From positions 1 through 5,818 of the forward strand of contig JAPPNT010000082.1 in the NCBI GenBank assembly GCA_028873745.1: a stretch of 5,818 nt of DNA, written 5' to 3'. Positions 1-5,818 of this stretch are shown in pieces. The position numbers and the translations under genes are program-made. This DNA comes from Chloroflexota bacterium. GTDB taxonomy: Bacteria; Chloroflexota; Dehalococcoidia; Lucifugimonadales; UBA1127. Under the pieces are notes generated by a model. It saw nothing but the letters and a program-made list of their open reading frames with translations. It made no database searches and had not been told where the DNA came from. Position 1 is the first letter of the stretch; each line of letters opens with the position of its first letter.

Positions 1-2742
1 CCCGAGATCCCGTGGAGGAGCCTGATCCTCTGGGGCGGCGGGCTTGGCCTCATTGTCGGCCTGTTCGTCCTGGCCTTCTGGCTGCTGGACGTGTACACCA
101 ACTTCCTCTGGTTTGGGAATCTGGGGTTCGAGGGCGTCTACCGCACCATCCTGGTGCAGCGCATCTGGCTCTTCGGCGTGGGCTTCGCCCTCTTTGCCCT
201 CATCTCATCGGTAAGCGTGTGGCTGACGTACCGGTACGGACGCGGGCCGCAGGTGACGCCGGTGCCGGAGGAGACGCTGGAGCTGCTGCGGCCGCTGACG
301 CTGGCGGGCGCGATGTTCGTCATCGTGGTGGCGTCGCTCATCTTCGGCGGCGTGGCCGGCGGCGGGTGGGACGTCGTCCTCGGCTTCATCAACGCCACCA
401 GCTTCGGCATCGACGACGCGCAGTTCGGGCGTGACGTCTCCTTCTACGTCTTCTCGCTGCCGCTGCACCAGCTCGTGCAGGGCTGGCTGCTGGGCGCGTT
501 TGTGGTGACGCTGCTCCTGAGCCTTGGCATGTACTTCGTCCACTTCAGCCTGCGGGGCGCGGTCTTCACGCTGACGCCGCAGGTGCGCACACACCTCTCG
601 GTGCTGGGCGCGCTGCTGCTCTTCACCTTCGGCTACGGCTACTGGATCGAGATCTACAACCTGGTCTTCTCCATCAACGGCGCAGTCGTCGGCGCCACCT
701 ACGCCGACGTCAACGCGCGCGTCCCGGCGCTGACGATGCTCATCTTCATCGTCGTGGCGGGCGGGCTGCTGCTGCTGCTCAACGCCTTCTGGCTGAAGGG
801 CACGCGGCTCATGGTGGGCATCGCCCTGCTGTGGATCGGCGGGCTCATCGTGCTGCAGTTCGCGTGGCCCAACGCGGTGCAGCGCTTCCAGGTCATCCCG
901 TCGGAGCTCGAGCGGGAGCGGACGTTCATCGGGCGGAACATCGAGGCGACGCGGGCGGCCTTCGGGCTGAACCGCATCGACGAGCAGTCGTACCCCATCC
1001 GCGACAACCCGCGGGTGACGGGGGAGATCGTCGACACGAACCCGGGCATCATCGACAACCTGCGGCTGTGGGACCACCGGCCCTTCCTGGACACCCTGAA
1101 CCAGATCCAGTTCATCCGGCTGTACTACGACTTCCAGGACGTGGACGTCGACCGGTACACGGTGAACGGCGAGTATACGCAGCTCATGGTCAGCGCCCGC
1201 GAGCTCTCGCCCGAGCGGCTCCCGCAGGAGGCGCAGCGGTGGGTCAACCGCAAGCTGCAGTTCACCCACGGCTTCGGCGTGGTGGCCGCGCCGGTGACCG
1301 ACTACACCGACGACGGCAAGCCGGAGTTCGTCCTGCAGGACGTTCCGCCGCGGGGCGAGATCCCCGTCGAACGGCCCGAGGTCTACTACGGCGAGAACAC
1401 TCGCGACTACGTGGTGGTGAACTCGGCGGTCGAGGAGTTCTCCTACCCCACGGAGACCGACATTCCCGTCTACACGCAGTACGCGGGCGAGGGCGGCGTG
1501 CCCGTCAACGGCTTCCTGCGGCAGATGGCCTACGCCTGGAAGTTCCGCGACCTCAACCTGCTCATCAGCGGTGAGATCACGCCGGGCAGCCGCATCCAGT
1601 ACAACCGCAACATCCAGGAGCGCGTGGCGGACGTCGCGCCCTTCCTCGTCCTGGACGGCGACCCGTACGTGGTGGTGGAGAACGGCGATCTCCACTGGAT
1701 CCAGGACGCCTACACGGTCACGGACCGCTACCCCTACTCGACGCCCTTCTTCGCGGACCCGGCGGACGCGCCCTTCTCCAGCGACCCCGGCGGGTTCAAC
1801 TACATCCGCAACAGCGTCAAGGTGGTGATGAGCGCCTACAACGGCGACCTGACTTTCTACGCCATCGAGCCGGAGGACCCGCTCGTCCGGACCTACCAGA
1901 AGATGTTCCCCAAGCTGTTCACCGACATCAGCGAGATCGACCAGCGGCACCCGGGGCTGCGGGCCCACATCCGCTACCCGGAGGGGCTGTTCAAGACGCA
2001 GGCGCAGCAGTACCTGCAGTACCACATGACGGACACCACGGTCTTCTTCAACAAGGAGGACCAGTGGAGCATCCCGCAGGAGACGTACTTCGGCGGGCCG
2101 GAGGTCATGCAGCCCTACTACCTCATCATGAAGCTGCCCGACTCGGAGCAGGAGGAGTTCGTGCTGCTGATGCCGTTCACGCCCGCCGCGCGCCCGAATA
2201 TGGTGTCCTGGCTGGCGGCGCTGAACGACGGCGAACGGTACGGACAGCTGGTGAACTTCGTCTTCCCGCGGGGCAAGCAGCTCGACGGGCCGCAGCAGGT
2301 GGAGGCGCGCATCGACAACGACCCGGACATCTCGCAGCAGTTCACGCTGTGGGGGCAGGTGGGGTCGACGGTGCTGCGCGGCAACCTGCTGGTGGTGCCC
2401 ATCGACAACACCATCCTGTACGTGGAGCCGGTGTTCCTGCAGGCGGAAAACCTGGCGTTCCCGGAGTTGAAGCAGGTCATCGTCGCGGACGCCGGCGAGG
2501 TGGTCATGCGGCCCACGCTGCGGGCGGCGCTCGCCGCGCTGTCGGGGTCGAGCACCCCCGCGCCGTCGCTGGACATCGACGAGCCGTCGCCCATCCCGGA
2601 CGTCACCACGCCGGGGGCGGAGACGCTGTCGGACGCGCTGGGCGACGCCGCGGGCGCCATCGACGCGCTGGACATGGCCCTGGACGAGTTGAGACGGTCG
2701 CTAGAGGAACTAAACAGGCTGGCGGAGGAGCAGAACCAGTGA
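1..2742 (+). CDS. UPF0182 family (COG1615) large membrane protein, 5'-truncated by window edge
   Basis: The reading frame is open from base 1 to the TGA at 2740-2742, giving 913 residues. Codons before the GTG at position 91 encode a good hydrophobic helix (residues 8-29), so the true start lies left of the window, probably only a few codons away, since family members are about 900-990 aa. Seven membrane segments are visible at about residues 8-29, 55-77, 99-118, 162-182, 199-219, 242-264 and 270-289. A large soluble domain follows, probably outside the membrane. Family hallmarks seen are FGRDVSFYVFSLP (142-154), QRFQVIPSELERE (294-306), THGFGVV (422-428), DAYTVTDRYPYS (569-580), MPFTP (724-728) and RGNLLVVPI (793-801). 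The last 65 residues leave the conserved core: a Pro/Ser/Asp-rich linker, then a Leu/Glu-rich coiled-coil-like helix (about 882-912). The biochemical role of the family is unknown to me. The family assignment is very secure; the function is not. Confidence 0.95.
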   Translation, partial: PEIPWRSLILWGGGLGLIVGLFVLAFWLLDVYTNFLWFGNLGFEGVYRTILVQRIWLFGVGFALFALISSVSVWLTYRYGRGPQVTPVPEETLELLRPLTLAGAMFVIVVASLIFGGVAGGGWDVVLGFINATSFGIDDAQFGRDVSFYVFSLPLHQLVQGWLLGAFVVTLLLSLGMYFVHFSLRGAVFTLTPQVRTHLSVLGALLLFTFGYGYWIEIYNLVFSINGAVVGATYADVNARVPALTMLIFIVVAGGLLLLLNAFWLKGTRLMVGIALLWIGGLIVLQFAWPNAVQRFQVIPSELERERTFIGRNIEATRAAFGLNRIDEQSYPIRDNPRVTGEIVDTNPGIIDNLRLWDHRPFLDTLNQIQFIRLYYDFQDVDVDRYTVNGEYTQLMVSARELSPERLPQEAQRWVNRKLQFTHGFGVVAAPVTDYTDDGKPEFVLQDVPPRGEIPVERPEVYYGENTRDYVVVNSAVEEFSYPTETDIPVYTQYAGEGGVPVNGFLRQMAYAWKFRDLNLLISGEITPGSRIQYNRNIQERVADVAPFLVLDGDPYVVVENGDLHWIQDAYTVTDRYPYSTPFFADPADAPFSSDPGGFNYIRNSVKVVMSAYNGDLTFYAIEPEDPLVRTYQKMFPKLFTDISEIDQRHPGLRAHIRYPEGLFKTQAQQYLQYHMTDTTVFFNKEDQWSIPQETYFGGPEVMQPYYLIMKLPDSEQEEFVLLMPFTPAARPNMVSWLAALNDGERYGQLVNFVFPRGKQLDGPQQVEARIDNDPDISQQFTLWGQVGSTVLRGNLLVVPIDNTILYVEPVFLQAENLAFPELKQVIVADAGEVVMRPTLRAALAALSGSSTPAPSLDIDEPSPIPDVTTPGAETLSDALGDAAGAIDALDMALDELRRSLEELNRLAEEQNQ
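2724..2730 (+). promoter_or_regulatory. Ribosome binding site of argD, inside the UPF0182 gene
   Basis: GGAGGAG lies 8 nt before the GTG at 2739 and within the last codons of the upstream gene. It decides the argD start: the GTG overlaps the upstream TGA (shared GTGA), whereas the later in-frame ATG at 2775 has no comparable purine-rich site. The surrounding stretch (about 2685-2780) is less G+C-rich than the rest and uses rarer codons such as CTA and ATA, as is common around translation starts. Confidence 0.85.
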
Positions 2743-3944
2743 ACCAGTACATAGAGACGGAAAAGCAGTACTACATGGGGACGGTGCGCCGTCAGCCCGT
2801 CGTGATCGAGCGCGGCCAGGGGTCCCGGGTCTGGGACACCGACGGCAAGGAGTACCTGGACTTCACCGCGGGATGGGCGGTCGACTGCCTCGGCCACTGC
2901 CCGCCTGTGATGGTGCAGGCCATCGCGGAGCAGGCCTCGACGCTGATCCAGACGTCGAACCAGTTCTACACTCTGCCGCAGCTCAAGTTGGTGCAGATCC
3001 TGGTGGAGAACAGCGCCCTGGACAAGGTCTTCCTGTGCAACAGCGGGGCGGAGGCCAATGAGGGCGCCATCAAGCTGGCGCGCAAGTACGGCCGCGAGAA
3101 CCGCAACGGCGCCGTCGAGATCATCACGGCGCTCGATTCGTTCCATGGGCGGACGCTGGGCTCGCTGGCGGCGACGGGCAACCCGCACTACCAGGCCAAC
3201 TTCCAGCCGTTGATGACGGGCTTCGTCCACGTGCCCTACGGCGACATCGAGGCGATCAGGAAGGCGACGAACCAGAACACGTGCGCCGTCATGCTGGAGC
3301 CGGTGCAGGGCGAGGGCGGCGTCAACGTCCCGCCCGCCGACTACCTGCAGGAAGTCCGCGCATGGTGCGACCAGGAGGGGCTGCTGCTCATCCTGGACGA
3401 GATCCAGACGGGCATCGGCCGCCTGGGTACCCTCTTCGGCTACGAGCAGTTCGGCGTGGAGCCTGACGTGATGACGCTGGCGAAGGCCATGGGCGGCGGC
3501 GTGCCCATCGGCGCCTTCATGTGCAAGGACTCGTGCGACGTGCTGCGCCCCGGCGACCACGGGAGCACCTACGGCGGCAACGCCCTCACCGCCGCCGCCG
3601 CCTACGCCGTCGTCAAGGAAGTCATCGACGGCGGCTGGGTCGACCACGGCCGCGTCATGGGCGAGCGCCTGAAGGCGGGGCTCGAGCGGGTGAAGGCCGC
3701 GCACGAGGACTCCGTGAAGGAGGTCCGCGGCATGGGCCTGCTCCTCGCCGTCGAGTTCCACGAGGCGATCGCGGGCGAGGTGGTCACGTCCTGCAACGCG
3801 GGCGGGCTGCTGCTCAACCCGGTGCGGCCCACGGCGGTGCGCTTCATGCCCGCGCTGAACGTCTCGGACGCCGAGGTGGACATCGCGGTGGACCGCTTCG
3901 AGCGGGCGCTGGTGGATGCGGTGGAGCGCGTCAGCAAGGGGTAG
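2739..3944 (+). CDS. argD: Acetylornithine aminotransferase (class III, PLP-dependent)
   Basis: The 401-aa product matches the usual ArgD length of about 400. It is a cytoplasmic fold-type I PLP enzyme that moves an amino group from glutamate to N-acetylglutamate 5-semialdehyde, giving N-acetylornithine in arginine synthesis. Visible motifs are the N-terminal GSRVWDTDGKEYLDF (28-42), the phosphate-binding NSGAEANE (101-108), SFHGR (134-138, aromatic stacking on the cofactor), LDEIQTGIGR with the PLP-nitrogen aspartate D220, the Schiff-base lysine K249 in LAKAMGGG, and HGSTYGGN (274-281), whose threonine contacts phosphate in the dimer. The GTG start overlaps the upstream stop by 4 nt and has a strong ribosome binding site; an ATG start at 2775 would remove 12 residues. 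GSTYGGN and the nearby argG favour ArgD over GabT or ornithine aminotransferase, though class III enzymes can be bifunctional (e.g. succinyldiaminopimelate aminotransferase activity). No catalytic residue appears to be missing. Confidence 0.92.
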   Translation: MNQYIETEKQYYMGTVRRQPVVIERGQGSRVWDTDGKEYLDFTAGWAVDCLGHCPPVMVQAIAEQASTLIQTSNQFYTLPQLKLVQILVENSALDKVFLCNSGAEANEGAIKLARKYGRENRNGAVEIITALDSFHGRTLGSLAATGNPHYQANFQPLMTGFVHVPYGDIEAIRKATNQNTCAVMLEPVQGEGGVNVPPADYLQEVRAWCDQEGLLLILDEIQTGIGRLGTLFGYEQFGVEPDVMTLAKAMGGGVPIGAFMCKDSCDVLRPGDHGSTYGGNALTAAAAYAVVKEVIDGGWVDHGRVMGERLKAGLERVKAAHEDSVKEVRGMGLLLAVEFHEAIAGEVVTSCNAGGLLLNPVRPTAVRFMPALNVSDAEVDIAVDRFERALVDAVERVSKG

Positions 3945-3948
3945 CAAA

Positions 3949-3971
3949 CCCTTCGACAGGCTCAGGGCGAA
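3949..3971 (+). repeat. Motif A, full-length copy 1
   Basis: It starts CCCTTCGACAGGCTCAGGG and ends CGAA, beginning 4 nt after the argD stop codon. The ends can pair weakly (TTCG with CGAA). It is the left border of the argD-argG repeat array. A close copy lies at 4105-4127 and a diverged one at 5738-5760. Confidence 0.85.
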
Positions 3972-3995
3972 TGGGTTGGGGCGGCGGCCTCTGGA

Positions 3996-4013
3996 TACCG
4001 GCTTTCGCCGGTA
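3996..4013 (+). repeat. Motif B hairpin, copy 1
   Basis: This is a perfect 7-bp stem, TACCGGC and GCCGGTA, around a TTTC loop, preceded by CTGGA and followed by AAAACG. There is no T-run after the stem on either strand, so it is not a typical intrinsic terminator. It is identical to the hairpins at 4061-4078 and 5785-5802. Confidence 0.9.
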
Positions 4014-4060
4014 AAACGAGCAGGGTGGCTCAGGGCGAACGGATTGCGGCGGCCTCTGGG

Positions 4061-4078
4061 TACCGGCTTTCGCCGGTA
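4061..4078 (+). repeat. Motif B hairpin, copy 2
   Basis: The same 18-nt perfect hairpin as copy 1, 65 nt downstream. It sits in the second tandem unit with G instead of A just before the stem. The flanking AAAACG is also kept. Confidence 0.9.
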
Positions 4079-4104
4079 AAACGGGCAGGGGTGGCTCAGG
4101 GCGA

Positions 4105-4127
4105 CCCTTCGACGGGCTCAGGGCGAA
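4105..4127 (+). repeat. Motif A, full-length copy 2
   Basis: CCCTTCGACGGGCTCAGGG followed by CGAA, with one substitution (A to G) from the copy at 3949. It directly abuts a partial A copy (4093-4104) and forms the right border of the array, about 50 nt before the argG start. Confidence 0.85.
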
Positions 4128-4177
4128 CGGCTTGGCGCGGTGACAGAGAGAGGTCAGACCAAGCAGAAGGGCGGGAC

Positions 4178-5374
4178 ATGGCGAAGCAGAAGGTTGTGCT
4201 GGCATACAGCGGCGGACTGGACACGTCCGTAGCCATTCCGTGGATCAAGGAGCGCTACGACGCCGAGGTCATCACGCTGACGGCGGAGCTGGGGCAGGGC
4301 CGCGACCTGGAAGAGGTGCGGCAGAAGGCCCTGGCCACCGGCGCCGAGAAGGCCATCGTCCTCGACGGGCAGGACGCATTCGTCGAGCGCTTCGTGTGGC
4401 CCGCGCTGCGCGCCGGCGCCATCTACGAGGCCCAGTACCCGCTGGCGACGGCCCTCGCGCGGCCGCTCATCGCCGAGTACATGGCCAACGTCGCCATTGA
4501 GGAGGGCGCGGAGTTCGTCGCGCACGGCTGCACGGGCAAGGGCAACGACCAGGTGCGCTTCGACGTGAGCGTCGGCGCGCTGGCGCCCGACCTGCGCGTC
4601 ATCGCGCCCGCCCGCGAGTGGGGCATGAGCCGCGACGAGGAGATCGAGTACGCAGCGGCGCACAACGTGCCCGTGCCCAACACCAAGGCCAGCCCCTACT
4701 CCGTCGACGAGAACCTGTGGGGCCGCTCCATCGAGGCGGGCGTGCTGGAGGACCCGTGGCAGGAGCCACCGGAGGACATCTACGCGTGGACGCGCTCCGT
4801 CGACGACGCGCCGGCCGCGCCCCTGTACCTGGAGATCGGCTTCGAGCAGGGCGTGCCCGTGTCCATCAACGGCGAGACGCTCGGCGGGAAGGCGCTGGTG
4901 CTGCACCTGAACGCGCTGGCGGGCGAGCACGGCGTGGGCCGCATCGACCACCTGGAGAACCGGCTGGTGGGCATCAAGTCGCGCGAGATTTACGAGGCGC
5001 CGGCGGGCGTCGTGCTGCACGCCGCGCACCGGTCGCTGGAGACGCTGACGCTGGGCAAGGAGCAGGTGCGCTTCAAGGACATCGTCGCGCAGCAGTACGC
5101 GGACATCGTCTACAACGGCCTCTGGTTCACCAAGCACCGCGAGGACCTGGACGCCTACGTGGACAGCACCCAGCAGTTCGTGTCGGGCACGGTGCGGGTG
5201 CGGCTGCACAAGGGCACGTGCGCCGTCGTCGGGCGGCAGTCGCCCCACGCGCTGTACGACTACGCGCTTTCGACGTATGACGAGGCGGACCAGTTCGACC
5301 ACCAGGCGTCGGTGGGCTTCATCAAGGTTTTCGGGCTGCCGGTGCGGACGCAGGCCCGGCGGCAGGCGCGGTAG
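4178..5374 (+). CDS. argG: Argininosuccinate synthase
   Basis: The product is 398 aa, the normal size for this cytoplasmic enzyme, which joins citrulline and aspartate with ATP to give argininosuccinate, AMP and PPi (penultimate step of arginine synthesis). Motifs seen are the N-type ATP pyrophosphatase loop AYSGGLDTS (9-17), the conserved HGCTGKGNDQVRF (116-128) binding citrulline, aspartate and ATP, and SPYSVDENLWGRS (172-184). The C-terminal region, with VGIKSREIYEAPAG and the following helices, matches the tetramerisation part of the family. The ATG at 4178 is chosen because MAKQKVVLAYSGGLDTS begins as ArgG proteins normally do. A moderate purine-rich site, AGAAGGG, lies 6 nt upstream. 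The frame stays open leftwards through the repeat array into argD, so automatic gene calls could extend it wrongly. argG is separated from argD by 233 nt and may have its own transcript or be read through from argD; no promoter is clear. Confidence 0.97.
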   Translation: MAKQKVVLAYSGGLDTSVAIPWIKERYDAEVITLTAELGQGRDLEEVRQKALATGAEKAIVLDGQDAFVERFVWPALRAGAIYEAQYPLATALARPLIAEYMANVAIEEGAEFVAHGCTGKGNDQVRFDVSVGALAPDLRVIAPAREWGMSRDEEIEYAAAHNVPVPNTKASPYSVDENLWGRSIEAGVLEDPWQEPPEDIYAWTRSVDDAPAAPLYLEIGFEQGVPVSINGETLGGKALVLHLNALAGEHGVGRIDHLENRLVGIKSREIYEAPAGVVLHAAHRSLETLTLGKEQVRFKDIVAQQYADIVYNGLWFTKHREDLDAYVDSTQQFVSGTVRVRLHKGTCAVVGRQSPHALYDYALSTYDEADQFDHQASVGFIKVFGLPVRTQARRQAR

Positions 5375-5388
5375 CCGCTGCGAGCGGC
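5374..5388 (+). promoter_or_regulatory. Perfect small hairpin between argG stop and next ribosome binding site
   Basis: GCCGCT and AGCGGC pair over 6 bp around a GCG loop. The stem begins at the last base of the argG stop codon and ends directly before the AAGGAGG of the next gene. Without a T-run it is not an intrinsic terminator. It could stabilise mRNA or influence translation of the downstream gene, but at this G+C content it may also be chance. Confidence 0.45.
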
Positions 5389-5395
5389 AAGGAGG
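5389..5395 (+). promoter_or_regulatory. Strong ribosome binding site of the 101-aa protein
   Basis: AAGGAGG, an almost full Shine-Dalgarno match, lies 5 nt before the ATG at 5401. It supports both the reality of the small gene and its start, and it is the strongest such site in the window. Confidence 0.85.
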
Positions 5396-5400
5396 GCGAG

Positions 5401-5706
5401 ATGACGGACAAGTACATCTACATCGCGGCGATGGACGTCGACCCCGACAAGGAGGCCGACTTCAACGACTGCTACGAGACGGAGCACATCCCCGCGCTCC
5501 TGCAGGTGCCGGGCGTCAACAGCGCGACGCGCTACTGCGCCGAGGAGGGCTCGCCGAAGTACCTCGCCGTGTACGAGATCGACAGCCCGGACGTGGTGAC
5601 GAGCGACGCGTGGGTGGCCGCGGCGGACTCCGGCCGCTGGCCCACGGAGATCCGGCCCTTCTGCCGCAACCGGAACCGCATCGTCTACAAGGTGATCGGC
5701 GGGTAG
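5401..5706 (+). CDS. Small dimeric alpha/beta-barrel-like (EthD/ABM-type) protein of unknown function
   Basis: The product is 101 aa with no signal peptide or membrane helix, so it is probably cytoplasmic. The pattern is a beta strand (YIYIAAMDV, 5-13), an acidic helix ending in YETEHIPALLQVPGV (25-39), strands SATRYCA (41-47) and YLAVYEI (54-60), a helix with Trp71 and Trp80, and a last strand RIVYKVI (93-99). The H-[IL]-P-x-L-x-x-[VI]-P-G core with a following R-Y is typical of ferredoxin-like dimeric barrels of the EthD or antibiotic-monooxygenase kind, which dimerise and bind small, often aromatic, ligands. This fold call is from pattern recognition. It lies 26 nt after argG and probably shares its transcript, in the place where argH often sits, but nothing in it suggests an arginine-pathway enzyme. 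His29 and Glu28 are candidate ligand-site residues. The substrate is unknown. Confidence 0.8.
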   Translation: MTDKYIYIAAMDVDPDKEADFNDCYETEHIPALLQVPGVNSATRYCAEEGSPKYLAVYEIDSPDVVTSDAWVAAADSGRWPTEIRPFCRNRNRIVYKVIGG

Positions 5707-5737
5707 GTCGGTTCCCTCTTCAAGAGCCTCGGGACAG

Positions 5738-5763
5738 GCTTCGACGGGCTCGGGGCGAACGGG
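5738..5763 (+). repeat. Motif A, diverged copy 3
   Basis: GCTTCGACGGGCTCGGGGCG followed by AACGGG matches the full-length A motifs at 3949 and 4105 with few substitutions. The bases just before it (5727-5737, CCTCGGGACAG) are not shared with the other copies. The motif keeps the same orientation relative to the genes as in the argD-argG gap. Confidence 0.75.
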
Positions 5764-5765
5764 TT

Positions 5766-5779
5766 GGCGGCTGACCGCC
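5766..5779 (+). repeat. Extra hairpin in the A-B spacer of the third composite repeat
   Basis: GGCGG-CTGA-CCGCC forms a perfect 5-bp stem with a 4-nt loop between motif A and motif B. The spacers of the two upstream copies carry GCGGCGGCCTCTGG here and lack this fold. Confidence 0.5.
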
Positions 5780-5784
5780 CTGGA

Positions 5785-5802
5785 TACCGGCTTTCGCCGG
5801 TA
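5785..5802 (+). repeat. Motif B hairpin, copy 3
   Basis: Identical to the 18-nt hairpins at 3996 and 4061, with TGGA before it and AAAACGGG after it. Together with the motif A copy upstream it makes a third composite A-spacer-B unit. The stretch 5707-5818 holds no gene that I can see, and the unit may continue beyond the window. Confidence 0.9.
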
Positions 5803-5818
5803 AAACGGGGAGAGGTCG

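Larger units (their letters stand above)
3945..4177 (+). repeat. Intergenic composite repeat array between argD and argG
   Basis: The gap is almost wholly built from two motifs. Motif A is CCCTTCGACRGGCTCAGGG plus CGAA, and motif B is an 18-nt hairpin, TACCGGCTTTCGCCGGTA. The order is A-B-A-B-A-A. Positions 3981-4038 and 4046-4104 are near-identical tandem copies, differing by two substitutions (3995/4060 and 4019/4084) and one extra G. Full-length A motifs flank the array (3949-3971 and 4105-4127), while the inner A copies (4027-4039 and 4093-4104) keep only GGCTCAGGGCGA. I see no -35/-10 pair and no T-run terminator here. Such A and B sequences resemble short dispersed repeats that recur in many high-G+C genomes, where they show up as spurious peptides such as ALSLSKG and WIPAFAG; that comparison is from memory. 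Confidence 0.9.

Noticed and set aside
91..93. GTG at 91 as the true start of the UPF0182 gene
   Set aside because: The codons to the left encode a clear membrane helix expected in the family, and no ribosome binding site precedes 91.
205..2025. Long minus-strand open frame opposite the UPF0182 gene
   Set aside because: Its product is dominated by Val, Arg, Leu, His and Asp in the low-complexity pattern expected from the antisense of G/C-ending codons, while the + strand frame matches a known family throughout.
2775..2777. ATG at 2775 as the argD start
   Set aside because: It lacks a Shine-Dalgarno site, and the residues before it fit the family N-terminus; the GTG at 2739 has both a good site and the stop-start overlap.
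3996..4078. Motif B hairpins as intrinsic terminators for argD
   Set aside because: The stems are followed by AAAACG rather than a T-run on the + strand, and on the minus strand the T-run precedes the stem instead of following it.
3949..4130. A short CRISPR array
   Set aside because: The sequences between the repeated motifs are themselves repeated rather than unique spacers, there are only two to three units, and no cas gene is present.
2118..4205. Long minus-strand open frame opposite UPF0182, argD and the repeats
   Set aside because: It is the shadow of two convincing + strand genes. Its start-proximal part reads through the repeats, giving the ALSLSKG and LPAKAGTQ peptides known as repeat artefacts.
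4154..5302. Long minus-strand open frame opposite argG
   Set aside because: Same G+C shadow effect; argG motifs are fully intact on the + strand.

Overview
The window is a compact, high-G+C bacterial chromosome segment with all genes on the + strand and a strong preference for G or C at third codon positions. It holds a long UPF0182-family membrane protein (cut by the left edge), argD, argG and a small dimeric alpha/beta-barrel-like protein. The gene content, the UPF0182 family and the style of dispersed intergenic repeats would fit a Chloroflexota (Dehalococcoidia/SAR202-like) genome or another high-G+C lineage such as Actinomycetota. This taxonomic guess is inference, because no rRNA or other marker is present.

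Layout. Positions 1-2742 encode the UPF0182 protein: seven predicted membrane helices, a large extracytoplasmic domain and a C-terminal coiled-coil tail. Its stop codon overlaps the GTG start of argD (2739-3944) by 4 nt, so the two are very probably translationally coupled. A 233-nt gap (3945-4177) follows, filled by a composite repeat array. argG (4178-5374) comes next, then a 26-nt gap with a small perfect hairpin and a strong Shine-Dalgarno sequence, then a 101-aa protein (5401-5706). The last 112 nt (5707-5818) contain another copy of the same composite repeat and no gene.

How the genes work together. ArgD makes N-acetylornithine from N-acetylglutamate semialdehyde. ArgG condenses citrulline and aspartate to argininosuccinate. 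The window is therefore a partial arginine-biosynthesis cluster. argH, the usual partner of argG, is not in the window; the position right after argG is taken by the small barrel protein. The link between the UPF0182 membrane protein and argD is seen only as physical coupling, and its biological meaning is unknown.

I see no convincing new multi-gene system. The most noteworthy items are the tandem and dispersed composite repeat, the UPF0182-argD overlap, and the small protein translated from its own strong ribosome binding site after argG. I found no tRNA, rRNA, CRISPR array, transposase or classical intrinsic terminator.
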